The notes below the pieces were generated by a model, which was given only the letters and a program-made list of their open reading frames with translations, made no database searches and was not told the DNA's origin. This document shows, in pieces, positions 27,557 to 35,300 of a stretch of 64,000 bases of DNA. The DNA is from Antarctobacter heliothermus (GTDB lineage: Bacteria > Pseudomonadota > Alphaproteobacteria > Rhodobacterales > Rhodobacteraceae): contig NZ_FZON01000019.1 of the NCBI RefSeq assembly GCF_900188425.1, positions 1 through 64,000 on the forward strand, written 5' to 3'. Each line of letters begins with the position of its first letter. Position 1 is the first letter of the stretch. The translations under genes were made by a program, and so were the position numbers.

Positions 27557-27622
27557 CGGGCGGGATTTCGGTCCCGCCCGCTCTGCTCATCCTTCAGAGA
27601 GGCCCGTTTCACCGGGCCTCTC
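27557..27622 (+). terminator. Two tandem hairpins between fdhB and the gamma gene
   Basis: The first stem, CGGGCGGGA/TCCCGCCCG with a 6-nt loop, spans 27557-27580. The second, GAGAGGCCCG/CGGGCCTCTC with a 6-nt loop, spans 27597-27622. Both are perfect. There is no clean T-run after either, so they may act as partial terminators or as 3' stabilisers that set the ratio of FdhAB to the downstream subunits. Confidence 0.6.
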
Positions 27623-27708
27623 GTCACGGTTTATCATGACGCCTCGGGCCTTCGGTGCCGCCGTTTCGGCCGCCGTGCCCCCGGCGTGACTTTTCGACGA
27701 GGACAGTC

Positions 27709-28953
27709 ATGTCAAAACGCTCCAGCGGTTTCGGATGGTTCATGCTTTTGGCGCTTGGCCTGGCCGCGCTGACCTACTTTTTGCAGCCGCCCGCGGCACC
27801 CGGCCCGGATCCAGCGGTTCTGGCCGAGGCGCGCAAGGCGACCGGCGGCGCGCAGACGCTGGAGGACATTCTTGCCCGCCAGCGCGGCGAACAGATCGAC
27901 GACACGTTCCGTCAGGAATTCGGCCAGCCGGGCGCAGCCCCCGATTTGCCCGGACAGCTTGGGACACGCGGCGGGGCGTCGGATCCGGATTTCTGGCGTG
28001 CGCTGCGCTATGACGCGGCGGACCTGAATGTCTCTGCCGGGGGCGATGTGGCCAAGGTGCTGGTGCAGGACGGCGGCATGGCCTGGTTCGATTTCCGCAA
28101 GAATACGCTGGCCCCCTATGGCGGTTGGTTGTTGCTGGGCACCATCGGCGCGCTGCTCCTGTTTTATCTGCTGCGCGGCAAGGTGATGATCGACGAGCCC
28201 ATGACCGGCCGCACCGTCACCCGGTTCCGGTTCTTTGAGCGGTTTTCGCACTGGTTGCTGGCCGGATCGTTTGTCCTGTTGGGCCTGTCGGGACTGCTGA
28301 CACTGTTCGGCCGCTGGGCGATCCTGCCGCTGTTCGGGAAAGAGGTGAATTCAACCCTGCTGATCGGGGCAAAGTTCGTGCACAACAATTTGGCCTGGCC
28401 CTTCATGCTGGGCCTCGTGCTCGTCTTCTTCCTTTGGGTCTGGCACAACATTCCCAACCGCACCGACATCACATGGTTTGCCCAGGCGGGCGGCATCATC
28501 GGCAAGAACCATCCGCCCGCGAAGAAATTCAACGCCGGGCAAAAGATCATCTTCTGGTCGGTGATCCTGCTGGGCGGCTCTATCTCGTTGTCGGGCCTGT
28601 CGCTGCTGTTTCCGTTCGAACTGCCGCTGATGGCCAAGACCTTTGGCCTGATCAACGACACCGGTCTGCCGCAGTGGATCGGCTATGGCGTGCTGCCCGT
28701 CGATCTCAGCCCGCAGGAAGAAATGCAGCTTGCGCAACTCTGGCATGCCATTGTCGCCTTTGTTCTGATGGCGATTATCGTCGCCCATATCTATATCGGT
28801 TCAATCGGGATGCAGGGCGCCTATGACGCCATGGGGTCTGGTGAGGTGGATGAAGCATGGGCGCATCAGCACCATTCGATCTGGCTGGATGAGGTCAAAT
28901 CCAAAGACACAACCGCGCCCAGGGACGGGGGCGCGACAACCCCGGCAGAATGA
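27709..28953 (+). CDS. Formate dehydrogenase cytochrome b subunit gamma
   Basis: The 414-residue membrane protein has an N-terminal helix ('GFGWFMLLALGLAALTYFLQ') and then about 120 periplasmic or loop residues. Five TM segments of the FDH gamma/cytochrome b556 family follow, with His residues in 'FSHWLLAGSFVLLGLSG' and 'LWHAIVAFVLMAIIVAHIYI' as likely heme ligands. It anchors the FdhAB dimer and passes electrons to quinone. The first helix and loop make it about twice the length of E. coli FdnI; this long form is common in alphaproteobacteria. The ATG at 27709 (GAGGAC upstream) is preferred over an in-frame start 54 bases earlier. Confidence 0.92.
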   Translation: MSKRSSGFGWFMLLALGLAALTYFLQPPAAPGPDPAVLAEARKATGGAQTLEDILARQRGEQIDDTFRQEFGQPGAAPDLPGQLGTRGGASDPDFWRALRYDAADLNVSAGGDVAKVLVQDGGMAWFDFRKNTLAPYGGWLLLGTIGALLLFYLLRGKVMIDEPMTGRTVTRFRFFERFSHWLLAGSFVLLGLSGLLTLFGRWAILPLFGKEVNSTLLIGAKFVHNNLAWPFMLGLVLVFFLWVWHNIPNRTDITWFAQAGGIIGKNHPPAKKFNAGQKIIFWSVILLGGSISLSGLSLLFPFELPLMAKTFGLINDTGLPQWIGYGVLPVDLSPQEEMQLAQLWHAIVAFVLMAIIVAHIYIGSIGMQGAYDAMGSGEVDEAWAHQHHSIWLDEVKSKDTTAPRDGGATTPAE

Positions 28954-30272
28954 TGTGCGCGCTGTGGATCGCGTTGCTGGTGTGCTGCGCATCGCCCCTT
29001 GCGGCGCAGGAGTTCACCACCCTCAAGGGGCACGGCGGGCCGATCATGGACATCGCCGTGAACATGGACGGGCAGGTGGCGACAGCCAGTTTCGACAACT
29101 CCGTCGGTCTGTGGACGGGGCGCGTGCCGCAGTGGCTCGATGGACATGCCGCAGCCGTGACCACCTTGGCCTACTGGTCCGAGGTGTCTCTGGTGTCTGG
29201 CGGTGACGATTTAAGCGTCCGGTTCTGGCCGGGTGTAAGTGTCTCGCGCGTGCTGGGCCGACATCTGGGCAAGGTGACGGATCTGGCGATCTCGCAAGAG
29301 GCACAGCTGGTCGCCAGTGCCAGTTGGGATGGCACCATTGGCCTCTGGCCGTTGTCCAATGAATGGGGGCCGGCAATGTACCCGCCGCTGGATGCGCCAA
29401 GGGGCCGCTTCCTGTCGGCTCCGGGCGGGGTCAATGCGGTGGCCTTTGACGGGCCATCGCGGCTGTATGCCGGAACATCGACCGGGGTCTTGTTGCTGTT
29501 TGATCTTGCCACGGACAGCGCGCCGCTGCCGCTGGTCTCGCACGGGTTTGGCATCAATGTTGTCCTGACGAATGGCGACTGGATCGCCTATGGCGCGGTT
29601 GATGGCGGCACGCGGGTGATCCAGCCGGATACCGGCGCGCAAATCGCCGATCTGACACTCGACCGCCGCCCGATCCTTGCGCTGGCCTATCACGCCGAAA
29701 CCGCCCAGCTCGCCGTTGGCGACGGACACGGATACATCATGATCGTCGACACCGACCGTTGGCAGATCGCCCGCGATTTCCGCGCCATGCGCCATGGGCC
29801 GGTCTGGGCACTGGCCTTTTCGCCCGACGGGCAGACAGTCTATGCAGGCGGGCTGGACGATGTGGTCTATGCGTGGCCCGTTGCCTTGCTGGATGAACTG
29901 GAGTCGCCCCAAGGGTCCGGCCAGCGCAGCTTTCTGCGTGACCCCGAAACCATGCCCAACGGGGAACGCCAGTTCATGCGCAAATGTTCGATCTGTCACG
30001 CGCTGACCGCCGGTCCCTCGCGCAAGGCGGGGCCGACGTTGCACGGTGTCTTTGGGCGGCAGGCCGGGACACTGCCCGATTACCGCTATTCCGACACGCT
30101 GGACGGTTCTGATATCATCTGGTCAGAGACAACCATCGACGCGCTGTTTGACACCGGCCCCGACCACTATATCCCCGGCTCAAAGATGCCCATGCAGGTG
30201 ATCGCGCGCCCCGAAGACCGGGCCGACCTGATCGGGTTTCTCAAGTCCGCAACCTTAGGAGACGCCAAATGA
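28950..30272 (+). CDS. Exported WD40 beta-propeller fused to cytochrome c
   Basis: The 440-residue protein has a signal peptide ('MMCALWIALLVCCASPLAAQ'), then about seven WD40-like blades ('LKGHGGPIMDIAVNMDGQVA', 'GPVWALAFSPDGQTVYAGGL') over residues 22-325. A class I cytochrome c domain completes it, with 'CSICH' at 346-350 and a likely axial Met at 413 ('GSKMPM'). It overlaps the gamma-subunit gene by 4 bases and the next small gene by 4, so it belongs to the FDH operon. It probably docks on the periplasmic face of the enzyme and gives electrons an exit other than quinone; that role is inferred. Confidence 0.88.
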   Translation: MMCALWIALLVCCASPLAAQEFTTLKGHGGPIMDIAVNMDGQVATASFDNSVGLWTGRVPQWLDGHAAAVTTLAYWSEVSLVSGGDDLSVRFWPGVSVSRVLGRHLGKVTDLAISQEAQLVASASWDGTIGLWPLSNEWGPAMYPPLDAPRGRFLSAPGGVNAVAFDGPSRLYAGTSTGVLLLFDLATDSAPLPLVSHGFGINVVLTNGDWIAYGAVDGGTRVIQPDTGAQIADLTLDRRPILALAYHAETAQLAVGDGHGYIMIVDTDRWQIARDFRAMRHGPVWALAFSPDGQTVYAGGLDDVVYAWPVALLDELESPQGSGQRSFLRDPETMPNGERQFMRKCSICHALTAGPSRKAGPTLHGVFGRQAGTLPDYRYSDTLDGSDIIWSETTIDALFDTGPDHYIPGSKMPMQVIARPEDRADLIGFLKSATLGDAK

Positions 30273-30394
30273 AGGCCATGCTTACCGGCTTTGTCGCCAT
30301 GATCCTGCTTGGTGTGGGGGCCTGGTATGGCCTCAACGAACTGGGCTTTTCCTCGGCTGATGTCTATTCCGGTGGGAATGTCCGGCTCGATTAG
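30269..30394 (+). CDS. 41-residue single-helix membrane peptide of the FDH operon
   Basis: A small gene starts at an ATGA overlap with the WD40-cytochrome gene and encodes 41 residues: one TM helix ('MLTGFVAMILLGVGAWYGLN') followed by a polar C-terminus ending 'GGNVRLD'. The tight coupling and a GGAG 5-8 bases upstream support translation. Small one-helix proteins often stabilise membrane oxidoreductases, and this could be such a subunit. I do not recognise a named family. Confidence 0.7.
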   Translation: MKAMLTGFVAMILLGVGAWYGLNELGFSSADVYSGGNVRLD

Positions 30395-30420
30395 GACTTT
30401 CAGCAGGTTGGACGGTCCGC

Positions 30421-31755
30421 ATGACACCATTGGATGACTATGGTCACAGCCTCGCCGGGGCCTCGGTGCTTGTCGTCGACGACGAACCGGGGATGCGCAA
30501 TTTTCTGGCCAAGACCCTGGGCCCGCGTGTCAAGCTGGTGGCCGAGGCGGCCTCGGCGCGGGAGGCGACACTGCGGCTGGATGAGGCGCAGTTCGATGTG
30601 ATTGTGGTCGACAACAAGATGCCCGGCGGATCGGGCATCGACTGGGTGCGCGACCAGCGACGCAAGGGGCTGTACGCCGAAACGGTGCTGATCACTGCCT
30701 ATGCGGATCTTGAAACCGCCATTGCCGCGCTGCGCGCGGGCGTCAGCGATTTTGTCCTGAAACCGTTCCGCGCCAATCAGTTGGTCGGCGCCGTGGCGCG
30801 CACGTTGGACCGGGGCGCGTTGCGCCGGGACAACCGCCTGTTGCGCCATGCGCTGGGTACGGACGGCGATACCCAATTGCTGGGCCGTTCCGCGCCGATG
30901 CAGGCGGTCCGCGGGATGCTGGGCAAACTGGCGCCGCTGCCGACGCCGGTGCTGTTTACAGGCGCGACCGGCACCGGCAAGGAACTTGCTGCGCGCACGC
31001 TGCACCGGATGGGGGGGCGCGCGGAACGCCCCTTTGTCGCTGTCAACTGCGCGGCCATCGCGCCAGACCGAATTGCCGCAGAGCTGTTTGGCGCGGTCGA
31101 GGGCGACCGCCTGCGCCCCGGTCTGTTCTTGCTGGCCGATGGCGGCACGCTGTTTCTGGATGAGGTGGCGCAGATGTCCGACACCCTCCAGGCGGCGCTG
31201 CTGAGGGTGCTGGAGGATCAACGCGTGCGCCCGATTGGGGCGGAGCGGGAAATTCCGCTGAACCTGCGGCTGACATTTGCCACCAACACCGACCTTGAAC
31301 AGGCGGTGGCAGAGGGGCGGTTCCGCGCCGACCTCTATCACCGTATCAACGTGCTGCGGATCGAGATGCCGCCGCTGCGCGACCGTTCCGAGGATATCGT
31401 CGAACTGGCCGCGCTGTTCATGATGCATTTCTCAAAGGCATTGGGCATGCCCGCGCTGCGGCTGGACGACCAGACCTTGATGAAGCTCAGCCGGTACGCC
31501 TGGCCCGGCAACGTGCGTGAATTGCGCAACCTGGTGGAACGCTCGGTGATCCTGGGCGGGTTTCCGGACGAATTCGCCGGCAGCGGGTCCCTGACGGGGA
31601 TCGAGGCGATCGAGAACCTTGATCTGGTCATGCAGCGGCACATTCACCACGTTTTGGAACTGTCCGGCGGCAACCGGGCAGAGGCGGCGCGCCGCCTTGG
31701 CGTCTCTCGCAAGACGGTGGATCGCAAGGTCGCAAGCTGGGGAGAGGACGGTTGA
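30421..31755 (+). CDS. NtrC-like response regulator lacking the GAFTGA loop
   Basis: The 444-residue protein has a receiver domain (acid pair at 20-21, phospho-acceptor Asp64, Thr92, Lys114). An AAA+ domain follows with Walker A 'GATGTGKE' at 181-188 and Walker B 'LFLDEV' near 244. A Fis-type HTH closes it ('NRAEAARRLGVSRKTVDRKV'). Where NtrC proteins have GAFTGA after ELFG, this one reads 'ELFGAVEGDRLRPGLFLLAD', so the sigma-54-contacting loop is gone. It therefore probably acts on sigma-70 promoters or as a repressor, as in HupR/TyrR-like cases. The cognate kinase is most likely the one at 14164-16167. It lies 26 bases after the small membrane gene. Confidence 0.9.
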   Translation: MTPLDDYGHSLAGASVLVVDDEPGMRNFLAKTLGPRVKLVAEAASAREATLRLDEAQFDVIVVDNKMPGGSGIDWVRDQRRKGLYAETVLITAYADLETAIAALRAGVSDFVLKPFRANQLVGAVARTLDRGALRRDNRLLRHALGTDGDTQLLGRSAPMQAVRGMLGKLAPLPTPVLFTGATGTGKELAARTLHRMGGRAERPFVAVNCAAIAPDRIAAELFGAVEGDRLRPGLFLLADGGTLFLDEVAQMSDTLQAALLRVLEDQRVRPIGAEREIPLNLRLTFATNTDLEQAVAEGRFRADLYHRINVLRIEMPPLRDRSEDIVELAALFMMHFSKALGMPALRLDDQTLMKLSRYAWPGNVRELRNLVERSVILGGFPDEFAGSGSLTGIEAIENLDLVMQRHIHHVLELSGGNRAEAARRLGVSRKTVDRKVASWGEDG

Positions 31756-31852
31756 TCCTGCACCCGCGCGGCCAAGAGTTTCCGCAGTGAATCGAGGAGC
31801 TGCATAAAGCTGCAGTATTTCCAGCACGGCCGGGACAGATTGACCCGTCCGA

Positions 31853-31869
31853 CGCAAGAAATTCTTGCG
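31853..31869. promoter_or_regulatory. Palindromic operator upstream of tupBCA
   Basis: CGCAAGAA-A-TTCTTGCG is a 17-bp palindrome with perfect 8-bp arms, about 105 bases before tupB and about 30 bases before the -35 box of its likely promoter. The position suits an activator or repressor such as the response regulator upstream or the HTH-binding-domain protein downstream. Confidence 0.55.
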
Positions 31870-31897
31870 GGAAGGTCATCTTGACCCCTTCTTTTGC

Positions 31898-31925
31898 TTG
31901 AAACGTTGCGTTCTTCTTTCATACT
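31898..31925 (+). promoter_or_regulatory. Likely sigma-70 promoter of tupBCA
   Basis: TTGAAA (31898-31903) and CATACT (31920-31925) are separated by 16 bases, about 50 bases before the tupB start. This is the best match to -35/-10 boxes in the 218-base gap after the response regulator gene. Confidence 0.4.
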
Positions 31926-31973
31926 CTGCTGCAAGACAGGCGCGCGGGTGCCGGAAATTATGCAGGGATAAGT

Positions 31974-32681
31974 ATGCTGGACATGGGGGAGGCTTTTGGC
32001 GTCGCGGTGGCGCTTGTCCTCTCGGGGGACGGGGATCTGATGGAGATTGTCGCCCTGTCCTTGCGGGTCAGTCTGACCGCCACCATCGCCGCCTGTGCGA
32101 TCGGCCTGCCGGTGGGGGCACTGGTCGCAACCAGTCGCTTTCGGGGGCGCGGCGCTGTTCTTGTCGTGATGAACGCGCTTATGGGCCTGCCGCCGGTTGT
32201 TGTCGGCCTGATCGTCTACCTGCACCTGTCGCGCGCCGGGCCGCTGGGTTTTCTGGGTCTGCTGTATACGCCCGCAGCGATGATCATCGCCCAGACCATC
32301 CTGATTGCTCCCATCACCGCCGCCCTGTCGCGGCAGGTGATCGAGGACATGCACGCCGAATATGCCGATCATTTCCGTTCCTTGTGTCTCAGCACGCGCC
32401 AGACCGTTCAGGCGCTGCTGTGGGATGCGCGCTACGCGCTGCTGACCGTCGCCTTGGCAGGCTTTGGCCGGGCCGTGGCCGAGGTGGGCGCGGTGATGAT
32501 CGTCGGTGGCAACATCGACCATTTGACCCGTGTCATGACCACCGCCATCGCGCTGGAAACCTCCAAGGGCGATCTACCACTGGCCTTGGGGCTGGGCATC
32601 GTGCTGATGATCTTGGCGCTTGGCGTCAATGCCTTGGTGCACAGCCTGCGCCTGACAGCCGTGAGACAAGCTTATGCGTGA
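31974..32681 (+). CDS. tupB: Tungstate ABC transporter permease TupB
   Basis: The 235-residue membrane protein has about five TM helices and the permease signature around 'FGRAVAEVGAVMIVGGNI', typical of TupB/CysTW-like permeases ('GLPPVVVGLIVYLHLSRAGP'). With TupC and TupA it would take up tungstate across the inner membrane. Its 3' end overlaps tupC by 8 bases. The ATG at 31974 has AGGGATA upstream; another in-frame ATG four codons later cannot be excluded. The transporter placed directly after the FDH genes suggests a tungsten-dependent enzyme. Confidence 0.92.
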   Translation: MLDMGEAFGVAVALVLSGDGDLMEIVALSLRVSLTATIAACAIGLPVGALVATSRFRGRGAVLVVMNALMGLPPVVVGLIVYLHLSRAGPLGFLGLLYTPAAMIIAQTILIAPITAALSRQVIEDMHAEYADHFRSLCLSTRQTVQALLWDARYALLTVALAGFGRAVAEVGAVMIVGGNIDHLTRVMTTAIALETSKGDLPLALGLGIVLMILALGVNALVHSLRLTAVRQAYA

Positions 32682-33432
32682 AGCCATTATTCATGGACCC
32701 GAAGCCCTGATCGAGGGCGCCACTCCGGCCTCGAACCTGCTGCCCTTGCGGGTTGAGGGATTGACGCTGGACCTTGGCGGACGGCGCGTGCTGGACGGGC
32801 TGAACATGGAGCTGGGACCGACTGGCTGTACTGTTATCCTCGGGCCAAACGGGGCCGGGAAAAGCCAACTTCTCAGGGCGTTGCACGGACTTCTTCAACC
32901 TGCCGCCGGTGTGGTCGACTGGAACGGGGTCACGCCTGCGCAGGCCATGTCCCGGCAGGCGTTGGTGTTCCAGAAGCCTGTTTTGCTGCGCCGCTCGGTC
33001 GCTGCAAACATCGATTTCGTCCTGCGCAGCCGGGGTTTGCCGCGGGCGCGGCGGGACGACCTGCTGGATCATGTCGGACTGGCCCACAAGGCGCGCCAGC
33101 CCGCCCGCCTGCTGTCAGGTGGTGAGGCGCAGCGCCTGGCCCTGGCGCGCGCCTTGGCCACCGATCCCGATGTTCTGTTCCTGGACGAACCCACCGCCAG
33201 CCTGGATCCGGCGTCGGTCAACCGGATAGAGCACATCATTCGCCGCGCCACCCTGCGCGGCGCGCGTGTGATCCTTGTGACCCATGACATCGGTCAGGCC
33301 CGCCGCATGGCGGATGACATTGTTTTCCTGCACGGCGGGCGCGTTACTGAACATGCCCCCGCGACCCGATTTTTCCCACATCCCGAAACCCTTGCTGCCC
33401 GCGCCCATGTGACGGGCGGCCTTGTTCTCTGA
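32674..33432 (+). CDS. tupC: Tungstate ABC transporter ATP-binding protein TupC
   Basis: The 252-residue ATPase shows Walker A 'LGPNGAGKSQLL', Q-loop 'LVFQKPVLL', signature 'LLSGGEAQRLALARAL', Walker B 'VLFLDEPTAS' and H-loop 'LVTHD'. It energises TupB. The first 25 residues ahead of 'LPLRVEGLTLDLGG' are extra relative to most homologues, so translation could start later, but the overlap with tupB supports the ATG at 32674. Confidence 0.92.
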   Translation: MREAIIHGPEALIEGATPASNLLPLRVEGLTLDLGGRRVLDGLNMELGPTGCTVILGPNGAGKSQLLRALHGLLQPAAGVVDWNGVTPAQAMSRQALVFQKPVLLRRSVAANIDFVLRSRGLPRARRDDLLDHVGLAHKARQPARLLSGGEAQRLALARALATDPDVLFLDEPTASLDPASVNRIEHIIRRATLRGARVILVTHDIGQARRMADDIVFLHGGRVTEHAPATRFFPHPETLAARAHVTGGLVL

Positions 33433-33460
33433 CTGAAAACCAACCGAAAGGACTACAGCG

Positions 33461-34270
33461 ATGACTCGTCTTCGCCTCGCCGCGCTGCTTTGCGCGACAG
33501 CACTTCCCATGGCCGCAAGCGCCGATAGTATCCTTGTGCAATCGACCACCTCGACGGCCAATTCCGGGCTGTATACCTACCTGCTGCCCATCTTTACCGA
33601 GGCGACGGGAATCGAGGTTAACGTGGTTGCCGTCGGTACCGGGCAGGCCATTCGCAATGCGCGCAACTGCGACGGGGATGTGCTGCTGGTGCACGCCAAA
33701 CCGGCCGAGGAACAGTTTGTCGCCGATGGTCGAGGTACGTCGCGCACCGACCTGATGTACAACGATTTTGTCATCGTTGGCCCGGCGGACGACCCGGCCG
33801 GTGTCGCGGGGCTGGAGGATGTTCAGCCAGCCTTGGAAAAGATTGCCGGGGCCGGGGCCCTGTTTGCGTCGCGCGGCGATGACTCTGGCACGCACAAGAA
33901 AGAAGTTTCGCTTTGGGCCGGCACATCTGTCGATCCATCGACCGGTTCGGGGGACTGGTATCGGGAAACCGGGTCGGGCATGGGGGCCACGCTGAACGCC
34001 GGGATCGGCATGGGGGCCTATGTCATGACGGACCGGGCCACCTGGATCAGTTTCAAAAACAAGCAGGATTACCAGATCGTGGTGCAAGGCGATGCCGACC
34101 TGTTCAACCAGTACGGTGTGATCCCGGTCAGTCCCGAAGTGTGCCCGTCGGTCAATGCGGATGCCGCGCAGGCGTTTGCGGAGTGGCTGACATCTGCCGC
34201 CGGGCAGGAGGCCATCGGCGCCTACATGGTGGACGGCCAGCAGCTGTTCTTTCCCAACGCGCCGGAATGA
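33461..34270 (+). CDS. tupA: Tungstate-binding periplasmic protein TupA
   Basis: The 269-residue substrate-binding protein has a signal peptide ('AALLCATALPMAASA') and the TupA ligand loop near the start of the mature protein ('VQSTTSTANSGL'). It also carries 'DVLLVHAKPAEEQFVADG' and 'YNDFVIVGPADDPAG'. It binds tungstate, possibly molybdate, in the periplasm and hands it to TupB. It follows tupC by 28 bases with AAGGAC upstream. A stem-loop lies right after its stop codon. Confidence 0.95.
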   Translation: MTRLRLAALLCATALPMAASADSILVQSTTSTANSGLYTYLLPIFTEATGIEVNVVAVGTGQAIRNARNCDGDVLLVHAKPAEEQFVADGRGTSRTDLMYNDFVIVGPADDPAGVAGLEDVQPALEKIAGAGALFASRGDDSGTHKKEVSLWAGTSVDPSTGSGDWYRETGSGMGATLNAGIGMGAYVMTDRATWISFKNKQDYQIVVQGDADLFNQYGVIPVSPEVCPSVNADAAQAFAEWLTSAAGQEAIGAYMVDGQQLFFPNAPE

Positions 34271-34279
34271 GCTAGGTCA

Positions 34280-34300
34280 GGGGGCCGACAGGAGGCCCCC
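34280..34300 (+). promoter_or_regulatory. Hairpin after tupA that covers the next gene's ribosome binding site
   Basis: GGGGGCC and GGCCCCC form a perfect 7-bp stem with loop GACAGGA. The AGGAGG of the following gene (34290-34295) lies partly in the loop and partly in the 3' arm, and the ATG is at 34304. The stem could end or slow tup transcription and would also limit translation of the downstream regulator. Confidence 0.55.
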
Positions 34301-34303
34301 GCC

Positions 34304-35185
34304 ATGCGCGCCGATGCGCCCGAACATCTGCACGAATACCTGACAGTCGCCGAATTGGCCGACCTGTTGCGGCTGAAAGAACGCAAGATCTATGATCTTG
34401 CCGCCTCTGGCGCGGTGCCGTGTTCGCGCGCCACCGGCAAACTGCTGTTTCCCGCGCGCGACATCCGCGCGTGGATCGCCGAACACAGCACCGGAACCAG
34501 CCTTGGCCCGACGCCGCGTCCCAAGGTGCTGCTAGGCAGTCATGATCCGTTGCTGGACTGGGCAGTCCGCGAAAGCAGCTGTGGTCTTGCCACCTATTTT
34601 GACGGATCCCTTGACGGCGTGGCCCGGTTCCTCGCGGGGGAGGGCGTTGCCTGTGGCCTGCATGTCTATGACGCGGACAGCGAAGACTGGAACCTTGGGA
34701 CCGTGGCGCAGGCGCGCGATGCTGTGCTGATCGGTTTTGCCTGCCGTCGCCGTGGTCTTGTGCTGCATCCCGATGGTCCGCAGGTGTCGGCGTTGGAGGA
34801 TCTGGCGGGCCTGCGCTTTGCGCCGCGACAGCCGCTTTCGGGCACGGCAACCCTGTTCCGACACCTCTCGGACGCGGCTGGACTGGCGCGCGATTCACTA
34901 ACCATGACCCAAGTCGCACGGACCGAAACCGAGGCGGTTCAGGCCGTCGCGCGGCAAGAAGCGGACGTCACCTTTGGGCTGGAGACGGTCGCGCGGGATT
35001 TTGGCCTGCGTTTTGTGCCGCTGATGGATGAGCGGTTCGATCTGCTGGTCGACCGCCGCGCCTATTTCGATCCTCCGGTGCAGCGGCTGATCCGGTTTTG
35101 CACCGGCAGCGCCCTGCGCCTTCAGGCGGAGAGGCTGGGCGGCTATGATCTTGGCGATGTCGCAACGGTTCGCTGGAACGCCTGA
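34304..35185 (+). CDS. One-component regulator: excisionase-type HTH plus periplasmic-binding-like domain
   Basis: The 293-residue cytoplasmic protein begins with an HTH_17/excisionase-family DNA-binding domain (about 12-65, 'YLTVAELADLLRLKERKIYD', 'PARDIRAWI'). The remainder is a PBP-like domain ('PTPRPKVLLGSHDPLLDWAV', 'LIGFACRRRGLVLHPDGPQV', 'RQEADVTFGLETVARDFGLR'). Proteins of this build are common beside molybdate/tungstate and molybdoenzyme genes. It probably senses W/Mo or the cofactor and controls tup or fdh. AGGAGG lies 8 bases before the ATG, within the hairpin noted upstream. Confidence 0.85.
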   Translation: MRADAPEHLHEYLTVAELADLLRLKERKIYDLAASGAVPCSRATGKLLFPARDIRAWIAEHSTGTSLGPTPRPKVLLGSHDPLLDWAVRESSCGLATYFDGSLDGVARFLAGEGVACGLHVYDADSEDWNLGTVAQARDAVLIGFACRRRGLVLHPDGPQVSALEDLAGLRFAPRQPLSGTATLFRHLSDAAGLARDSLTMTQVARTETEAVQAVARQEADVTFGLETVARDFGLRFVPLMDERFDLLVDRRAYFDPPVQRLIRFCTGSALRLQAERLGGYDLGDVATVRWNA

Positions 35186-35237
35186 TCCCCCCCCCTCGGG
35201 TCTGTCAAATTCCGGACAAAGCCCCTGGCTGCGAATG

Positions 35238-35274
35238 TTGCGTTTTTTTGGGAATTCCTATCTAATTCGAGATA
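35238..35274 (+). promoter_or_regulatory. Promoter with overlapping palindrome ahead of the XRE-cupin gene
   Basis: TTGCGT (35238-35243) and TCTAAT (35261-35266) are spaced by 17 bases. The palindrome TATCT-AATTCG-AGATA (35259-35274) overlaps the -10 box. With the start codon at 35301, this looks like a self-repressed promoter of the regulator gene. Confidence 0.5.
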
Positions 35275-35300
35275 CGGGATAGATTCCCGGGGGGATACAC

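Noticed and set aside
31865-32710. A 281-codon plus-strand frame overlapping tupB
   Set aside because: It is an out-of-frame shadow of tupB; its product is Arg/Gly-rich with no membrane helices.
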